The translations under genes were made by a program, and so were the position numbers. A DNA stretch of 64,000 nt, from the NCBI RefSeq assembly GCF_017641085.1, contig NZ_JAEPPI010000001.1:558001-622000 (forward strand), written 5' to 3'. A model generated the notes under the pieces. That model was given only the letters and a program-made list of their open reading frames with translations. It was not told the origin of the DNA and ran no database searches. The DNA comes from Gracilimonas sp. Lineage in GTDB: Bacteria; Bacteroidota; Rhodothermia; Balneolales; Balneolaceae. Shown piece after piece: positions 28,314 through 37,427 of the stretch. Every line of letters begins with the position of its first letter. Positions within the stretch are counted from its first letter, which is position 1.

Positions 28314-31300
28314 ATGGATGTTAAAAAGCTACTATCATTCTTCTTCTTTTTGCTTATCTCTCAATCCCTTCTTGCGCAAACCGGTAAAATAACCGGATTT
28401 GTAACCGACACGGAAGGGGAACCGCTTCCGGGGGTGAACGTAATTATTGAAGGAACAACTCAGGGAACAGCAACTCAACCGGATGGATATTTTCAAATCT
28501 TAAACGTGAAGCCCGGTACATATACCCTTAGAGCTTCTTTTGTGGGATTTACTCCGGTTGTTATTGAAGAGGTGGAAGTAAACATCAACCTGACTACCGA
28601 GATTGATATCGAAATGTCGGAACAAACATTTGAAGGGGAAGAAGTTGTGGTTGTGGCTGAACAACCTGTCGTGAAGAAAGATGTTTCCTCTAGCCAGGCT
28701 AATATCAGTAAAGAAAATATAGATGCGCTTCCGGTAGCCAGTGTAACTGATGTGGTTGGTCTGCAAGCCGGTGTTGAAGGCTTAAGCGTTCGGGGTAGTG
28801 GCTCTGATGAGATTTCGTTCAACCTGAATGGATTTACTCTTCGTTCCGGGCGAGATAACAGTCCCTTTACCGGAGTAAGTGTTACTTCAGTTGAAAATGT
28901 ACAGCTGCAAACCGGTGGTTTTAATGCTGAATACGGTAACCTCAGGTCCGGTTTGATTAACGTAACCAGTAAAGAAGGTAATCCCGATCGTTATACGGTA
29001 GATGGACTGATTCGTATTACTCCTCCACAAAAGAAAAATGTAGGGCAGGATATAAATAGTCCTAATTCATACTGGCTTCGTCCTTATATGGATGATGAAG
29101 TGGCCTGGACCGGTACGGACAATGGAGCCTGGGACCGATACACCCAGCAGAATTACCCATCATTTATCGGGTGGAATGCTTTTTCACAGAACCTTCTCGC
29201 TGACGACGATCCAACAAATGATTTGACACCTGAGGCAGCTCAGCAGGCTTTTCTATGGCAGCACAGAAAAGATTTTGCCATCACCGAGCCTGATTATGAA
29301 ATTGATTTGACGGTAGGTGGCCCGGTTCCGTTTGTAAGTGAAAAGTTAGGAGACTTGCGGTTTTCATCATCTCTTCGCCAAACCCAGACCATGTACATGG
29401 TACCCCTTTCAAGAGACCGGTATCAGCAAACTACTTTCCAGACCAAAGTAACGAGTAATGTGGGAACGGGTATGAAATTGTCGATTGACGGACTGTACAG
29501 TAAGGAAACAGGTACAGGTGCCAGTCAGTCAGGTAATCCGGGCTTCTTTGTATCCCCGTCCGGTATTGCAGGTAGTATTGAACGGGTAAGTTTCATTGAG
29601 TCCAGATTATATGCTACCGATTACTGGGCGCCATCTGAAAGAGTAAGTGCAAATCTTGGGGCACAGTTTACTCACTCCATCAACAACAATACATTTTACG
29701 AAGTAAAGGTTAGCAACTATTATTCAAGTAACAGCACGAATCCCGGTGGATTTCGCGATACTTCCGATGTTGTTAGTTTTGGAGGAGTTGGTTTTTCTGC
29801 AGCTCCATTTGGATTCTTTGATGAGACCTCATTTGGCTTAGCGTCCGGTATGCGAATGGGAGTTGGAATGAGTACCTCCCGGGATAGTAGTGAGGTTTCT
29901 GACCTGAATGTGAATTTCGCCATCACCAGCCAGGTCGATCGCTTTAACTTGATTAAGGCGGGGATTGATTTTAACAGAACAAACAGCCGGGTTAACTACG
30001 GTTCTTTTGATAAGGTGCTACCTTCAGGCCGTACCCGCTCCGTTTGGAATACAACTCCGTACCGAATAGGAGCATATGTTCAGGATAAGTTAGAGTTCCG
30101 TGGTATGATAGCTAACCTGGGGCTTCGCCTGACCTACAATGACCCGAATGTTGAGTGGTATGATTATGAGCCTTTTACTGATTTATTTTCTAGTGGAAAC
30201 GCTTCCGCGCTGGACACGGCAGCTACTTCAGATGTTGATCCTCAGGTTGTACTGCAGCCACGCTTAGGGGTTTCTTTCCCAATCACCGAAAGCAGTAAGC
30301 TGTTCTTTAATTACGGACATTTCGTTCAGCTACCGGATCCAGAAAACCTGTATCTGGTCCGAGTTGAGCCTTTTACGAATACCGTAACCCGAATTGCTGC
30401 TCCGGGTAATAGTTTACCTAAAACCGTTGCTTATGAACTCGGATATGAGCAAAACTTATTCGATAATTATTTGATACGAATAAGCGGTTACTATAAAGAT
30501 TTGACCAACCAGCCTATTCAGGTTTCATTTACAGGACGTGATAACAGCAACTACACGGTTAGCCGGCCATTTTCATATGAAGATATCCGCGGTATAGAAT
30601 TTACTCTCAGAAAACAAAGAGGAAGATTTTTCTGGGGTGAAATTAATTACACCTATGATGTGCAAACGACTGGGTTTTTTGGAACGCTTGAAAACTATGA
30701 AAACCCATTTGAGCAACGTCAATATGAGCGCTTAACAGCTGATAATGACATAAACAGATCAACACCACGTCCTTATGCCCGCTTGCAATTGTATTTCCAG
30801 ACACCATCTGATGTTGGACCTGAATTTCTTGGCGGCCACCCCTTAGGTAGCTGGCAGGTTGTGCCATTAGTTACCTGGAGGGCAGGGGATAAGTTTACTT
30901 ATACAGGAGGAGGCTCAATTCCCGGTATAGTGGATAACCTGCAATACAGAGATTTCTGGGGAACCAGCCTGCGATTGACAAAACGCGTGGACCTCGGGGA
31001 CGGATCTAACCTTCGATTCTTTGCTGATGTGAGTAATGTGATCAACCGAAGAAACTTCAGCATTTTCAATTCCGGCCTGATTGACGGTAACGATTACCTG
31101 GATTACATGGCTTCACTTCACCTGCCAAAAGGAAAACTTGAAGAGATAAATTTATTGAGTTCTCGTGTTCCCGGTAACGATCAACCCGGCGACTACCGTC
31201 CGGCAAGTGTTGAGTATGTACCGATTGAAGCTACCACAGATTTAGGAACCATAAGTAACCCGAACGGGCGGGCCTTGTACTACAATACCCAGGAAGGAAA

Positions 31301-31457
31301 GTATTACCAGTTTGAAAACGGATCTTTTGTTGAAGCAGATAAGGGCTTTGTCAATAAAGTGTTAGACGACAAAGCATATATCAATATGCCTAATCAACGG
31401 TTTTTCAATTTCCTTGATCCAAGGACGATCCGTTTTGGTGTAAGATTTTCGTTTTAA
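28314..31457 (+). CDS. TonB-dependent outer membrane receptor with carboxypeptidase-regulatory-like N-domain
   Basis: 1047 aa. Signal peptide 1-21 (ending SLLAQ). A carboxypeptidase-regulatory-like beta-sandwich covers about 25-105 (GFVTDTEGEPLPGVNV, PGTYTLRASFVGF). The plug domain covers about 115-230 (SVRGSGSDEISFNLNGF, VENVQLQTGGFNAEYGN). A large beta-barrel ends in the aromatic RFGVRFSF. It is SusC-like in architecture, but no SusD gene follows. Ligand uptake through the outer membrane powered by TonB is the expected role, with the substrate unknown. It is the first gene of a five-gene set closed by a terminator at 37386. There is a long upstream region with a hairpin before the ATG. Confidence 0.93.
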   Translation: MDVKKLLSFFFFLLISQSLLAQTGKITGFVTDTEGEPLPGVNVIIEGTTQGTATQPDGYFQILNVKPGTYTLRASFVGFTPVVIEEVEVNINLTTEIDIEMSEQTFEGEEVVVVAEQPVVKKDVSSSQANISKENIDALPVASVTDVVGLQAGVEGLSVRGSGSDEISFNLNGFTLRSGRDNSPFTGVSVTSVENVQLQTGGFNAEYGNLRSGLINVTSKEGNPDRYTVDGLIRITPPQKKNVGQDINSPNSYWLRPYMDDEVAWTGTDNGAWDRYTQQNYPSFIGWNAFSQNLLADDDPTNDLTPEAAQQAFLWQHRKDFAITEPDYEIDLTVGGPVPFVSEKLGDLRFSSSLRQTQTMYMVPLSRDRYQQTTFQTKVTSNVGTGMKLSIDGLYSKETGTGASQSGNPGFFVSPSGIAGSIERVSFIESRLYATDYWAPSERVSANLGAQFTHSINNNTFYEVKVSNYYSSNSTNPGGFRDTSDVVSFGGVGFSAAPFGFFDETSFGLASGMRMGVGMSTSRDSSEVSDLNVNFAITSQVDRFNLIKAGIDFNRTNSRVNYGSFDKVLPSGRTRSVWNTTPYRIGAYVQDKLEFRGMIANLGLRLTYNDPNVEWYDYEPFTDLFSSGNASALDTAATSDVDPQVVLQPRLGVSFPITESSKLFFNYGHFVQLPDPENLYLVRVEPFTNTVTRIAAPGNSLPKTVAYELGYEQNLFDNYLIRISGYYKDLTNQPIQVSFTGRDNSNYTVSRPFSYEDIRGIEFTLRKQRGRFFWGEINYTYDVQTTGFFGTLENYENPFEQRQYERLTADNDINRSTPRPYARLQLYFQTPSDVGPEFLGGHPLGSWQVVPLVTWRAGDKFTYTGGGSIPGIVDNLQYRDFWGTSLRLTKRVDLGDGSNLRFFADVSNVINRRNFSIFNSGLIDGNDYLDYMASLHLPKGKLEEINLLSSRVPGNDQPGDYRPASVEYVPIEATTDLGTISNPNGRALYYNTQEGKYYQFENGSFVEADKGFVNKVLDDKAYINMPNQRFFNFLDPRTIRFGVRFSF

Positions 31458-31488
31458 ATAACAGAGCAGTAATAATTAAACAAGCGTA

Positions 31489-33606
31489 ATGAGTAGAAAG
31501 AATTTGTATAAGAGTATCTGTGCTTCGCTACTAATAGCCTTTGGGTTGTCTGCTAATGCCTATTCGCAAGTAGAAAACAGATGGTTATCGGCGGGGTCTT
31601 TTCACAATTTTTATTCCAGTATTGGCTCTGAAATTGAAGAAGGCTTTATCAAGGAACAGCAGGGCGGATGGCAATGGCCTGCTATTTACAGAGGTCAGGA
31701 TGCCCAGGCCATGAAAGCACTTTGGCTTGGAGTAACAGACTATACGGACGAAAACGGAACTACCTTCAGCAGCCGGGTAGTCCATGTGGGCCCTCGTGTA
31801 ACCGGGCTTGGAGAATTTTACCCTGTGAGCATGGAAACGGTAAGTAAGTTTCAGCCACCATCAGTTACTGTAGATGGTTTGGATTCATTTTCAAAAAGTG
31901 TACAAAACGATCGTATAGATCCAAACCTGGAAGCTGACCGTGAAATACGCGTGGTTACAAACACCCTGATTGGTGTTACGGTAAAAAGAACCATCAAGCA
32001 GTTTAGCCAGCAGTACCACGATAACTATCACATTATTGAATATACCTTTGTAAACACAGGCAACACTGATGATGACCCTGAGATTGAAATGCAGGGGCAG
32101 GATATCACAGGTTTTGTACCCTACTTTCTGAACCGAATGGCACCGGTTAAAGCTTCCCGATATACCATCGGTAACGCAACAGGCTGGGGTATTAATACCA
32201 TGAATGATCAGCGAGGGGACGGTGCCCGACCCGGTGAACCGGAAGACTTCAGGGCTTCTTTTGCATGGCATGGCTATTTCCCAAGTTTTGCCAATCCAAA
32301 TTATGACAATATCGGAGCCCCGATTTTTGTACCAAATACCACCGGTGGTTATTTATCAGCCGATGATACCACAGGAAGGCTGGCAGCCTATCACTTTGTA
32401 GGAACCGTAACGCTGCATGCGGATGCCTCCTCAACGGATCCTACCGATGATCCAGGTCAGCCTTTTACCATGTCGTATGAGCATAATGATGATCCATTAT
32501 ACAGTAACAACGATGCTTTTAACGTTACTAAAATGGAAGATGAGTACGAGATGATGAATCGTGGCAGGGTTTCACCCCGACATGCCTACGTGGTAGAGCC
32601 AAGTGGTTTTGATGGTTTTGTGAACCCTTCAAACGATCCTTCTTTGGGTGAAGGTGGAGGGCAGGCTTATACCTATGGATATGGACCTTATGACATTGCA
32701 TTCGGAGACAGTGTGACTATCGTCATAGCTGAAGCCTCATCAGGTATTTCACGGGAGGTAGCCAATGAAACAGGTGCCGCTTTTAAGAGAGGCGATATCA
32801 CAGCTGAAGAAAAGAACAGGGTGGTTTTCCAGGGAAGAGACTCTTTGTTTCAAACATTTGAACGGGCCATTGCGAATTACGAATCCGGATATGCCATCCC
32901 CGAAGCGCCTGAGCCTCCAAGTATATTTACGGTGACCTCTGCAGGTAACGGAATTGACCTGGAATGGGAATACACCGGAAATACATCGAACCTATCAGGA
33001 TTTAGAATTTACCGTGCTTCCGGCCGGTTAGACAGTACATACCGGCTGTTGTATGAAGCTGATCCGAGTGAGAATTTTATTAAAGACGGGGATGTGGATC
33101 GCGGACCTGAATATTTATTGGATCCCCCAATACGCGGGCTCGACTATTACTACTATATAGTAAGTGTCGGCAACGTGAACAACGATGGAACCGGACAAAC
33201 GCCAACGAATACAGAGTTGGTCAGTAACCGATACTACATGCAAAGCTACGACCCTGCGCGCTTGCTGCGACCTGCCGGTGAAGCGATGGCGGATATACGA
33301 GTAGTTCCGAACCCCTACAGGGCCAATTCCCCCGTTGAATTGAAATTTGGAAGTGTAGCCAGTGAAGACCGGGTTGCCTTTTTTGAGGTGCCAAGCGTTT
33401 GTACTATTGAGATCTACACAGAGCTGGGAGAAAAAATAAGGACTTTGACTAACACAAATGGCAGCGGTGACATTTACTGGGATGTAAAGACCGACTACCG
33501 TCAAAGAGTAGCCAGTGGCATTTACATTGCCCGAATTATCAACGAAGATCCCAACAGTGATGAATTCGGCAGAGTAGCTACAAGAAAAATTGTAATCATA
33601 CTATAG
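31489..33606 (+). CDS. Large secreted protein with fibronectin-III-like and FlgD-like C-terminal domains
   Basis: 705 aa with signal peptide (about 1-26, ending NAYSQ). The first ~470 residues are beta-rich with no family I recognise. Residues about 485-570 resemble a fibronectin type III module (PPSIFTVTSAGNGIDLEWEY, LSGFRIYRASG, GLDYYYYIVSV). The last ~105 residues are FlgD-like/sorting-domain-like (VVPNPYRANS, IEIYTELGEKIRTL, GIYIARI) but without the NYPNPFNP core seen elsewhere in the window. Probably surface-exposed. Lies 31 bases after the TonB receptor and 8 bases before the PorV-like gene, so it is likely part of the same operon. Confidence 0.8.
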   Translation: MSRKNLYKSICASLLIAFGLSANAYSQVENRWLSAGSFHNFYSSIGSEIEEGFIKEQQGGWQWPAIYRGQDAQAMKALWLGVTDYTDENGTTFSSRVVHVGPRVTGLGEFYPVSMETVSKFQPPSVTVDGLDSFSKSVQNDRIDPNLEADREIRVVTNTLIGVTVKRTIKQFSQQYHDNYHIIEYTFVNTGNTDDDPEIEMQGQDITGFVPYFLNRMAPVKASRYTIGNATGWGINTMNDQRGDGARPGEPEDFRASFAWHGYFPSFANPNYDNIGAPIFVPNTTGGYLSADDTTGRLAAYHFVGTVTLHADASSTDPTDDPGQPFTMSYEHNDDPLYSNNDAFNVTKMEDEYEMMNRGRVSPRHAYVVEPSGFDGFVNPSNDPSLGEGGGQAYTYGYGPYDIAFGDSVTIVIAEASSGISREVANETGAAFKRGDITAEEKNRVVFQGRDSLFQTFERAIANYESGYAIPEAPEPPSIFTVTSAGNGIDLEWEYTGNTSNLSGFRIYRASGRLDSTYRLLYEADPSENFIKDGDVDRGPEYLLDPPIRGLDYYYYIVSVGNVNNDGTGQTPTNTELVSNRYYMQSYDPARLLRPAGEAMADIRVVPNPYRANSPVELKFGSVASEDRVAFFEVPSVCTIEIYTELGEKIRTLTNTNGSGDIYWDVKTDYRQRVASGIYIARIINEDPNSDEFGRVATRKIVIIL

Positions 33607-33614
33607 GTGTAAAA

Positions 33615-34619
33615 GTGAGATTAACCAAAGCAATATTCCTCTGTATTTTAGCGCTTCTTTGTACCACAGATATATACGGGCAAAAGAAAAGAGCGCAAAC
33701 AAGTATGAAATTCTTAAGTGTATCGCCCTCTGCCAGAGCTTCTGCCCTATCCGGAGCCGTTACTTCGGTTGAAATGGGAGCCTACTCTGCCTTATACAAC
33801 CCGGCAACCATGGCCTATATAAACGGTACGTACACCGCAAGCGTAGGTGCTGTGCAATGGATAGCGGACATCAACCACAATTCAGCTACTCTGGTTTATC
33901 AGCCGGCCGATGGTAAATTCGGAGTTATAGGGTTAAATGCTATTTCGGTTGATTACGGAGACATCCTATCCACGGCAAGGGCCGACAACGAGCAGGGCTA
34001 TATTGACCTTGGTACCATCAACCCAACAGCCTTTGCAGTAGGTCTTTCTTATGCAAATGCGGTGACCGACCAGTTTTCTGTTGGTGCAAACTTCAGGTAC
34101 AGTAATCAAAACTTAGGAAGTGCTGCAATTAGCACGGATGGGGCAGGGAACTACGAAACCCAATCATTTTCGGCGGGAACCGGGGTGCTGGATTTCGGAG
34201 TGCTCTATAAAACAGGGTTCAGAAGCTTAAATTTCGGAATGGCGCTCAGGAATTTCTCTCCGGAAGTAAGTTATGATGATGAAGGAGCTGAGCTGCCGCT
34301 TACGTTTAAGATTGGGGTATCCATGGATGTGCTGGACTTGACGAATCTCGACCCGGATGTTCATTCATTATTGGTAAGTATAGATGCGAATCGCCCCAGA
34401 GACTATGATGAACAACTTCTGTTCGGTCTGGAATATACGTTTATTGATCGGTTCGTACTTCGCGGAGGATATGGTTTCCCGAAAGATGAAGAGCAGCTTA
34501 CTTTCGGTGCCGGTATCAAACAGCCTATCGGTCCATTAGTGCTGAGTGTTGATTACTCATATACTCAGTTCGGTGTTTTTGGAGAGGTAAACAGGTTTAG
34601 TGCTCAAATAGGATTTTAA
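33615..34619 (+). CDS. PorV/PorQ-family outer membrane beta-barrel protein
   Basis: 334 aa from GTG 33615, with signal peptide (about 1-21, ending DIYGQ). The N-terminal family motif is FLSVSPSARASALSGAVTS, with ALYNPATMA, after which beta-strands of a FadL/PorV-type barrel run to the end (RFSAQIGF). PorV of the type IX secretion system shuttles substrates from the translocon to the attachment complex. Here the paralog is embedded in a TonB-receptor operon, so it may serve these neighbours only. The next ATG follows the stop directly. Confidence 0.85.
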   Translation: MRLTKAIFLCILALLCTTDIYGQKKRAQTSMKFLSVSPSARASALSGAVTSVEMGAYSALYNPATMAYINGTYTASVGAVQWIADINHNSATLVYQPADGKFGVIGLNAISVDYGDILSTARADNEQGYIDLGTINPTAFAVGLSYANAVTDQFSVGANFRYSNQNLGSAAISTDGAGNYETQSFSAGTGVLDFGVLYKTGFRSLNFGMALRNFSPEVSYDDEGAELPLTFKIGVSMDVLDLTNLDPDVHSLLVSIDANRPRDYDEQLLFGLEYTFIDRFVLRGGYGFPKDEEQLTFGAGIKQPIGPLVLSVDYSYTQFGVFGEVNRFSAQIGF

Positions 34620-35909
34620 ATGACATTAGTAAGTATGAAGTTCAGAAAAATAAATCGTCTCGTATTATTAGCAGTTTTAGCTACCGGATTGATCTCCTGT
34701 AAAGAAGGCAATAGTGTGTACGATCCGGGCTATGAACCGTCAAAACCAAATCCTGTAGTAACCAATATCACTCCTGAAAACGGATATCTTGCCGGAGTGG
34801 ATTCTGTTATTATAATAGGTGAAAACTTTGCCTCACATCCAGATAGCGTAATCGTAAACTTTGGAGGTTCGGCGGGCGTGGTTAAAAGTGCTACCGAAAC
34901 CCGCCTAGTGGTTCGGCCGGGCACTATTTGGGGTGATAACCTGGATGTAAGAGTTGGCGTTCGTGGTGCCGAGTTTTTCAGTGAACCCTATCAATATGAC
35001 CTTATTCAGCCATTTGGTTTCTATCCCGGGGTAGATGAAAGTAATACACCAACATCTCCTGTTGCAGTTGACGCTCAAAACAATATTTATACCATTATTA
35101 ACACGAATGGGATTATCAGGTACACGAGAATTTCTCCCGATGGCACCATCACTACCGACATGACAAGATATCCCGGTGAATTAAATGAAAACGACAACCC
35201 ATATCCGTCTGACAGTACCATGCGTTTTACTGCTTACTCCACGATGGAAGTGGGGCCGAATGGTGATTTATTTATGGCTCAGCAGAACCTGAGAGCCATT
35301 TTCAGTAAAGAATTCGGTAATGACCTGCAGGAAGATGTTTGGGTGGCTTCTTCCTCCGGTAACTTAAAGATTCGTGATTTTGTTTTTGATAACAACGGGT
35401 ACCTGTGGGTTGTAGGAGCAGACAGTGATCAAATTCACAGATTCAACACGGCTAATAGAAATGAGTCCAAGACTCCCTTTGCAGGAGCACTATCTTCGGT
35501 TGCATTTTATAGTAATAACAACGAACTATTTGTGGGTGGAGAAATTGATGGCGGACAAAAAGTTTGGAAATTTACCATTGACGGAGGAGGTAACCTGACA
35601 CAAGGAGGCCTATATTTTGATTATGGACAGCATTACGAAGGATCTGTTTCAGATATGATATTTGCTTCAAACGGTGAATTAATTATAACAACGGGCAGAG
35701 AAATTAATGATGTATCGAAGCCAAGTATGGTAAGAGTATTTCCTGATGGGCGTCATGAAGCTTTCTACGAAGGAATGCTAAAGCCCGGTGCCACAAGTAT
35801 AACCTGGAGGGATGATGAATTTGCTGTAGTAACCATTCGTGGAGAAGAAAACAGCATTAATTTCCTGGACATGTATGACCGAAGAAGGGCCGGGATTTTC
35901 GGATTTTAA
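34620..35909 (+). CDS. IPT/TIG-domain lipoprotein with propeller-like repeats
   Basis: 429 aa. Lipoprotein signal peptide with lipobox LISC (Cys about residue 27 from ATG 34620; ATG 34635 is an alternative start). An IPT/TIG immunoglobulin-like domain covers about 45-125 (VTNITPENGYLAGVDSVIIIGENF, VNFGGSAG). The rest has NHL-like strands (SPVAVDAQNNIYTI, DFVFDNNGYLWVVGADSDQIHRF, DMIFASNGELIIT). IPT-propeller lipoproteins beside TonB receptors often act as surface glycan-binding proteins; that role is inferred. It starts at the base after the PorV-like stop. Confidence 0.85.
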   Translation: MTLVSMKFRKINRLVLLAVLATGLISCKEGNSVYDPGYEPSKPNPVVTNITPENGYLAGVDSVIIIGENFASHPDSVIVNFGGSAGVVKSATETRLVVRPGTIWGDNLDVRVGVRGAEFFSEPYQYDLIQPFGFYPGVDESNTPTSPVAVDAQNNIYTIINTNGIIRYTRISPDGTITTDMTRYPGELNENDNPYPSDSTMRFTAYSTMEVGPNGDLFMAQQNLRAIFSKEFGNDLQEDVWVASSSGNLKIRDFVFDNNGYLWVVGADSDQIHRFNTANRNESKTPFAGALSSVAFYSNNNELFVGGEIDGGQKVWKFTIDGGGNLTQGGLYFDYGQHYEGSVSDMIFASNGELIITTGREINDVSKPSMVRVFPDGRHEAFYEGMLKPGATSITWRDDEFAVVTIRGEENSINFLDMYDRRRAGIFGF

Positions 35910-35973
35910 CTAAAACGATAACCAAAACAATAACCTAATAAGACCTATCGATAAACAGATACAAAGGAGAAAT

Positions 35974-37368
35974 ATGATGAAAACGAATAAACTATTAATG
36001 GTGCTAAGTTTTATGCTGTTACCGGCATTGGCTTTTGCACAATGGACGCAGGACACAACATTTGTCCCTGATGGAGATGATCTCTTCTTCGAGGTACATG
36101 GTGTAGCCGTAGATAATGAAGGCAAAGTTTGGGTTCAGTCATTTTATTCGACTGAAACTATAGTTGTTAACAGAGATCTCGGGGATGACGGGGTGCCAGA
36201 TACATTAAGTACCCGTGCCATTTACGTTTACAATGCTGATGGTACACCTGCTGATTTCTCACCACTTACCGTATTAGAATGGGAAGATGGAGAAACACCA
36301 AATGACACCCTGGGTAGATACTGGGATCCTTCATTAAACGATGGAGCGGGAGGATACGATACCCGATCCGGTCGAGGTATTGAAGCTGATTATGATGGTA
36401 ATATCATTATTTCTCAGTGGAACGTATTATTCAAACTGAACTCAGATGGTAAAGTATTAGCTAAAGTTGCTCCAGAAATTGGTTCACTTACAGAAGCTTC
36501 TACTGACCGAGATGGTAATGTTTACGTTTCTGCTGTAGTAGCAACAGATGCTCCTATCGTTAAGTACGATCCTAATCTCGAGAATCCTGAAGAGATCATT
36601 ACTCTTACTTCAAGCTTTTCACGTGACTTCCAGGTTTCCCCTGATGGAAACAAAGTCTGGTGGGCTGGATATACCTTAGGGGCTGTGCTGGAATACTCAC
36701 GTCCGGACGAATTCAGTAGCTTTGGTGCTGTACCAGATACTGTTTTAAGAGGTTATAAAGCAGAAAGCTTCGATCTGCATCCACAAACCTATAACCTGTG
36801 GATTGGTTCAGGTTCATTGAATGATGTACCAGCTGAAGGTATTCAACCACAAACCTGGTATGCCTTTGACTATTCTACATTAGGATCTGACGAAACACGA
36901 TTGGATAGTATCCAATGGGCAGCTGGTGCTGATGTAACAGCTGGTTATGACAACGCACGTCCTCGTGCTCTTGATTTCTCCCCTGATGGTACCATTGCCT
37001 ATATTGGTTCATTCAGTGCAGGTGAAACAACGGTGGATCTTCAGAAGTTTACCACCGATCAAGTTTATACATCTAACGAAGATGAGAACAAAAATGAGAT
37101 TCCGGAAGGCTATAGCTTAAGCCAGAACTATCCGAATCCGTTTAACCCAACGACTAACATTGAATATACTATTAACGAGGCCGGACCGGTTACTCTGAAA
37201 GTATATGACATGACAGGTCGTGAAGTGGCAACACTTGTAAATACGCGAATGAATGCAGGAGAGCACGTTGTTTCTTTCGATGCTTCTAACCTGTCTTCCG
37301 GCGTTTACATTTATTCGCTGCAGGCTAATGGCGTTCGTCTAACGAACAAAATGACTCTGATTAAGTAA
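35974..37368 (+). CDS. Secreted beta-propeller protein with type IX C-terminal sorting domain
   Basis: 464 aa with signal peptide (about 1-22, ending LAFAQ). The main body has propeller-like repeats (GVAVDNEGKVWVQS, STDRDGNVYVS, QVSPDGNKVWWAG, DFSPDGTIAYIG). The last ~85 residues are the sorting module (SQNYPNPFNPTTNI, LKVYDMTGREVATLV, SSGVYIYSLQ, NKMTLIK). An AAGGAGA Shine-Dalgarno sits 4-10 bases before ATG 35974, unusually good for this genome. It is the last gene of the receptor operon, 64 bases after the IPT lipoprotein and followed by a strong terminator. Confidence 0.87.
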   Translation: MMKTNKLLMVLSFMLLPALAFAQWTQDTTFVPDGDDLFFEVHGVAVDNEGKVWVQSFYSTETIVVNRDLGDDGVPDTLSTRAIYVYNADGTPADFSPLTVLEWEDGETPNDTLGRYWDPSLNDGAGGYDTRSGRGIEADYDGNIIISQWNVLFKLNSDGKVLAKVAPEIGSLTEASTDRDGNVYVSAVVATDAPIVKYDPNLENPEEIITLTSSFSRDFQVSPDGNKVWWAGYTLGAVLEYSRPDEFSSFGAVPDTVLRGYKAESFDLHPQTYNLWIGSGSLNDVPAEGIQPQTWYAFDYSTLGSDETRLDSIQWAAGADVTAGYDNARPRALDFSPDGTIAYIGSFSAGETTVDLQKFTTDQVYTSNEDENKNEIPEGYSLSQNYPNPFNPTTNIEYTINEAGPVTLKVYDMTGREVATLVNTRMNAGEHVVSFDASNLSSGVYIYSLQANGVRLTNKMTLIK

Positions 37369-37385
37369 CAGGCAATAAGCCGATA

Positions 37386-37414
37386 AAAGGCAGCCTTGTG
37401 CTGCCTTTTTTTTT
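37386..37414 (+). terminator. Strong rho-independent terminator closing the TonB-PorV operon
   Basis: Perfect 9-bp stem AAAGGCAGC (37386-37394) and GCTGCCTTT (37400-37408), 5-base loop CTTGT, then a T-run to 37414. It lies 17 bases after the stop of the propeller gene. Confidence 0.93.
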
Positions 37415-37427
37415 ACACCTATGAAAA

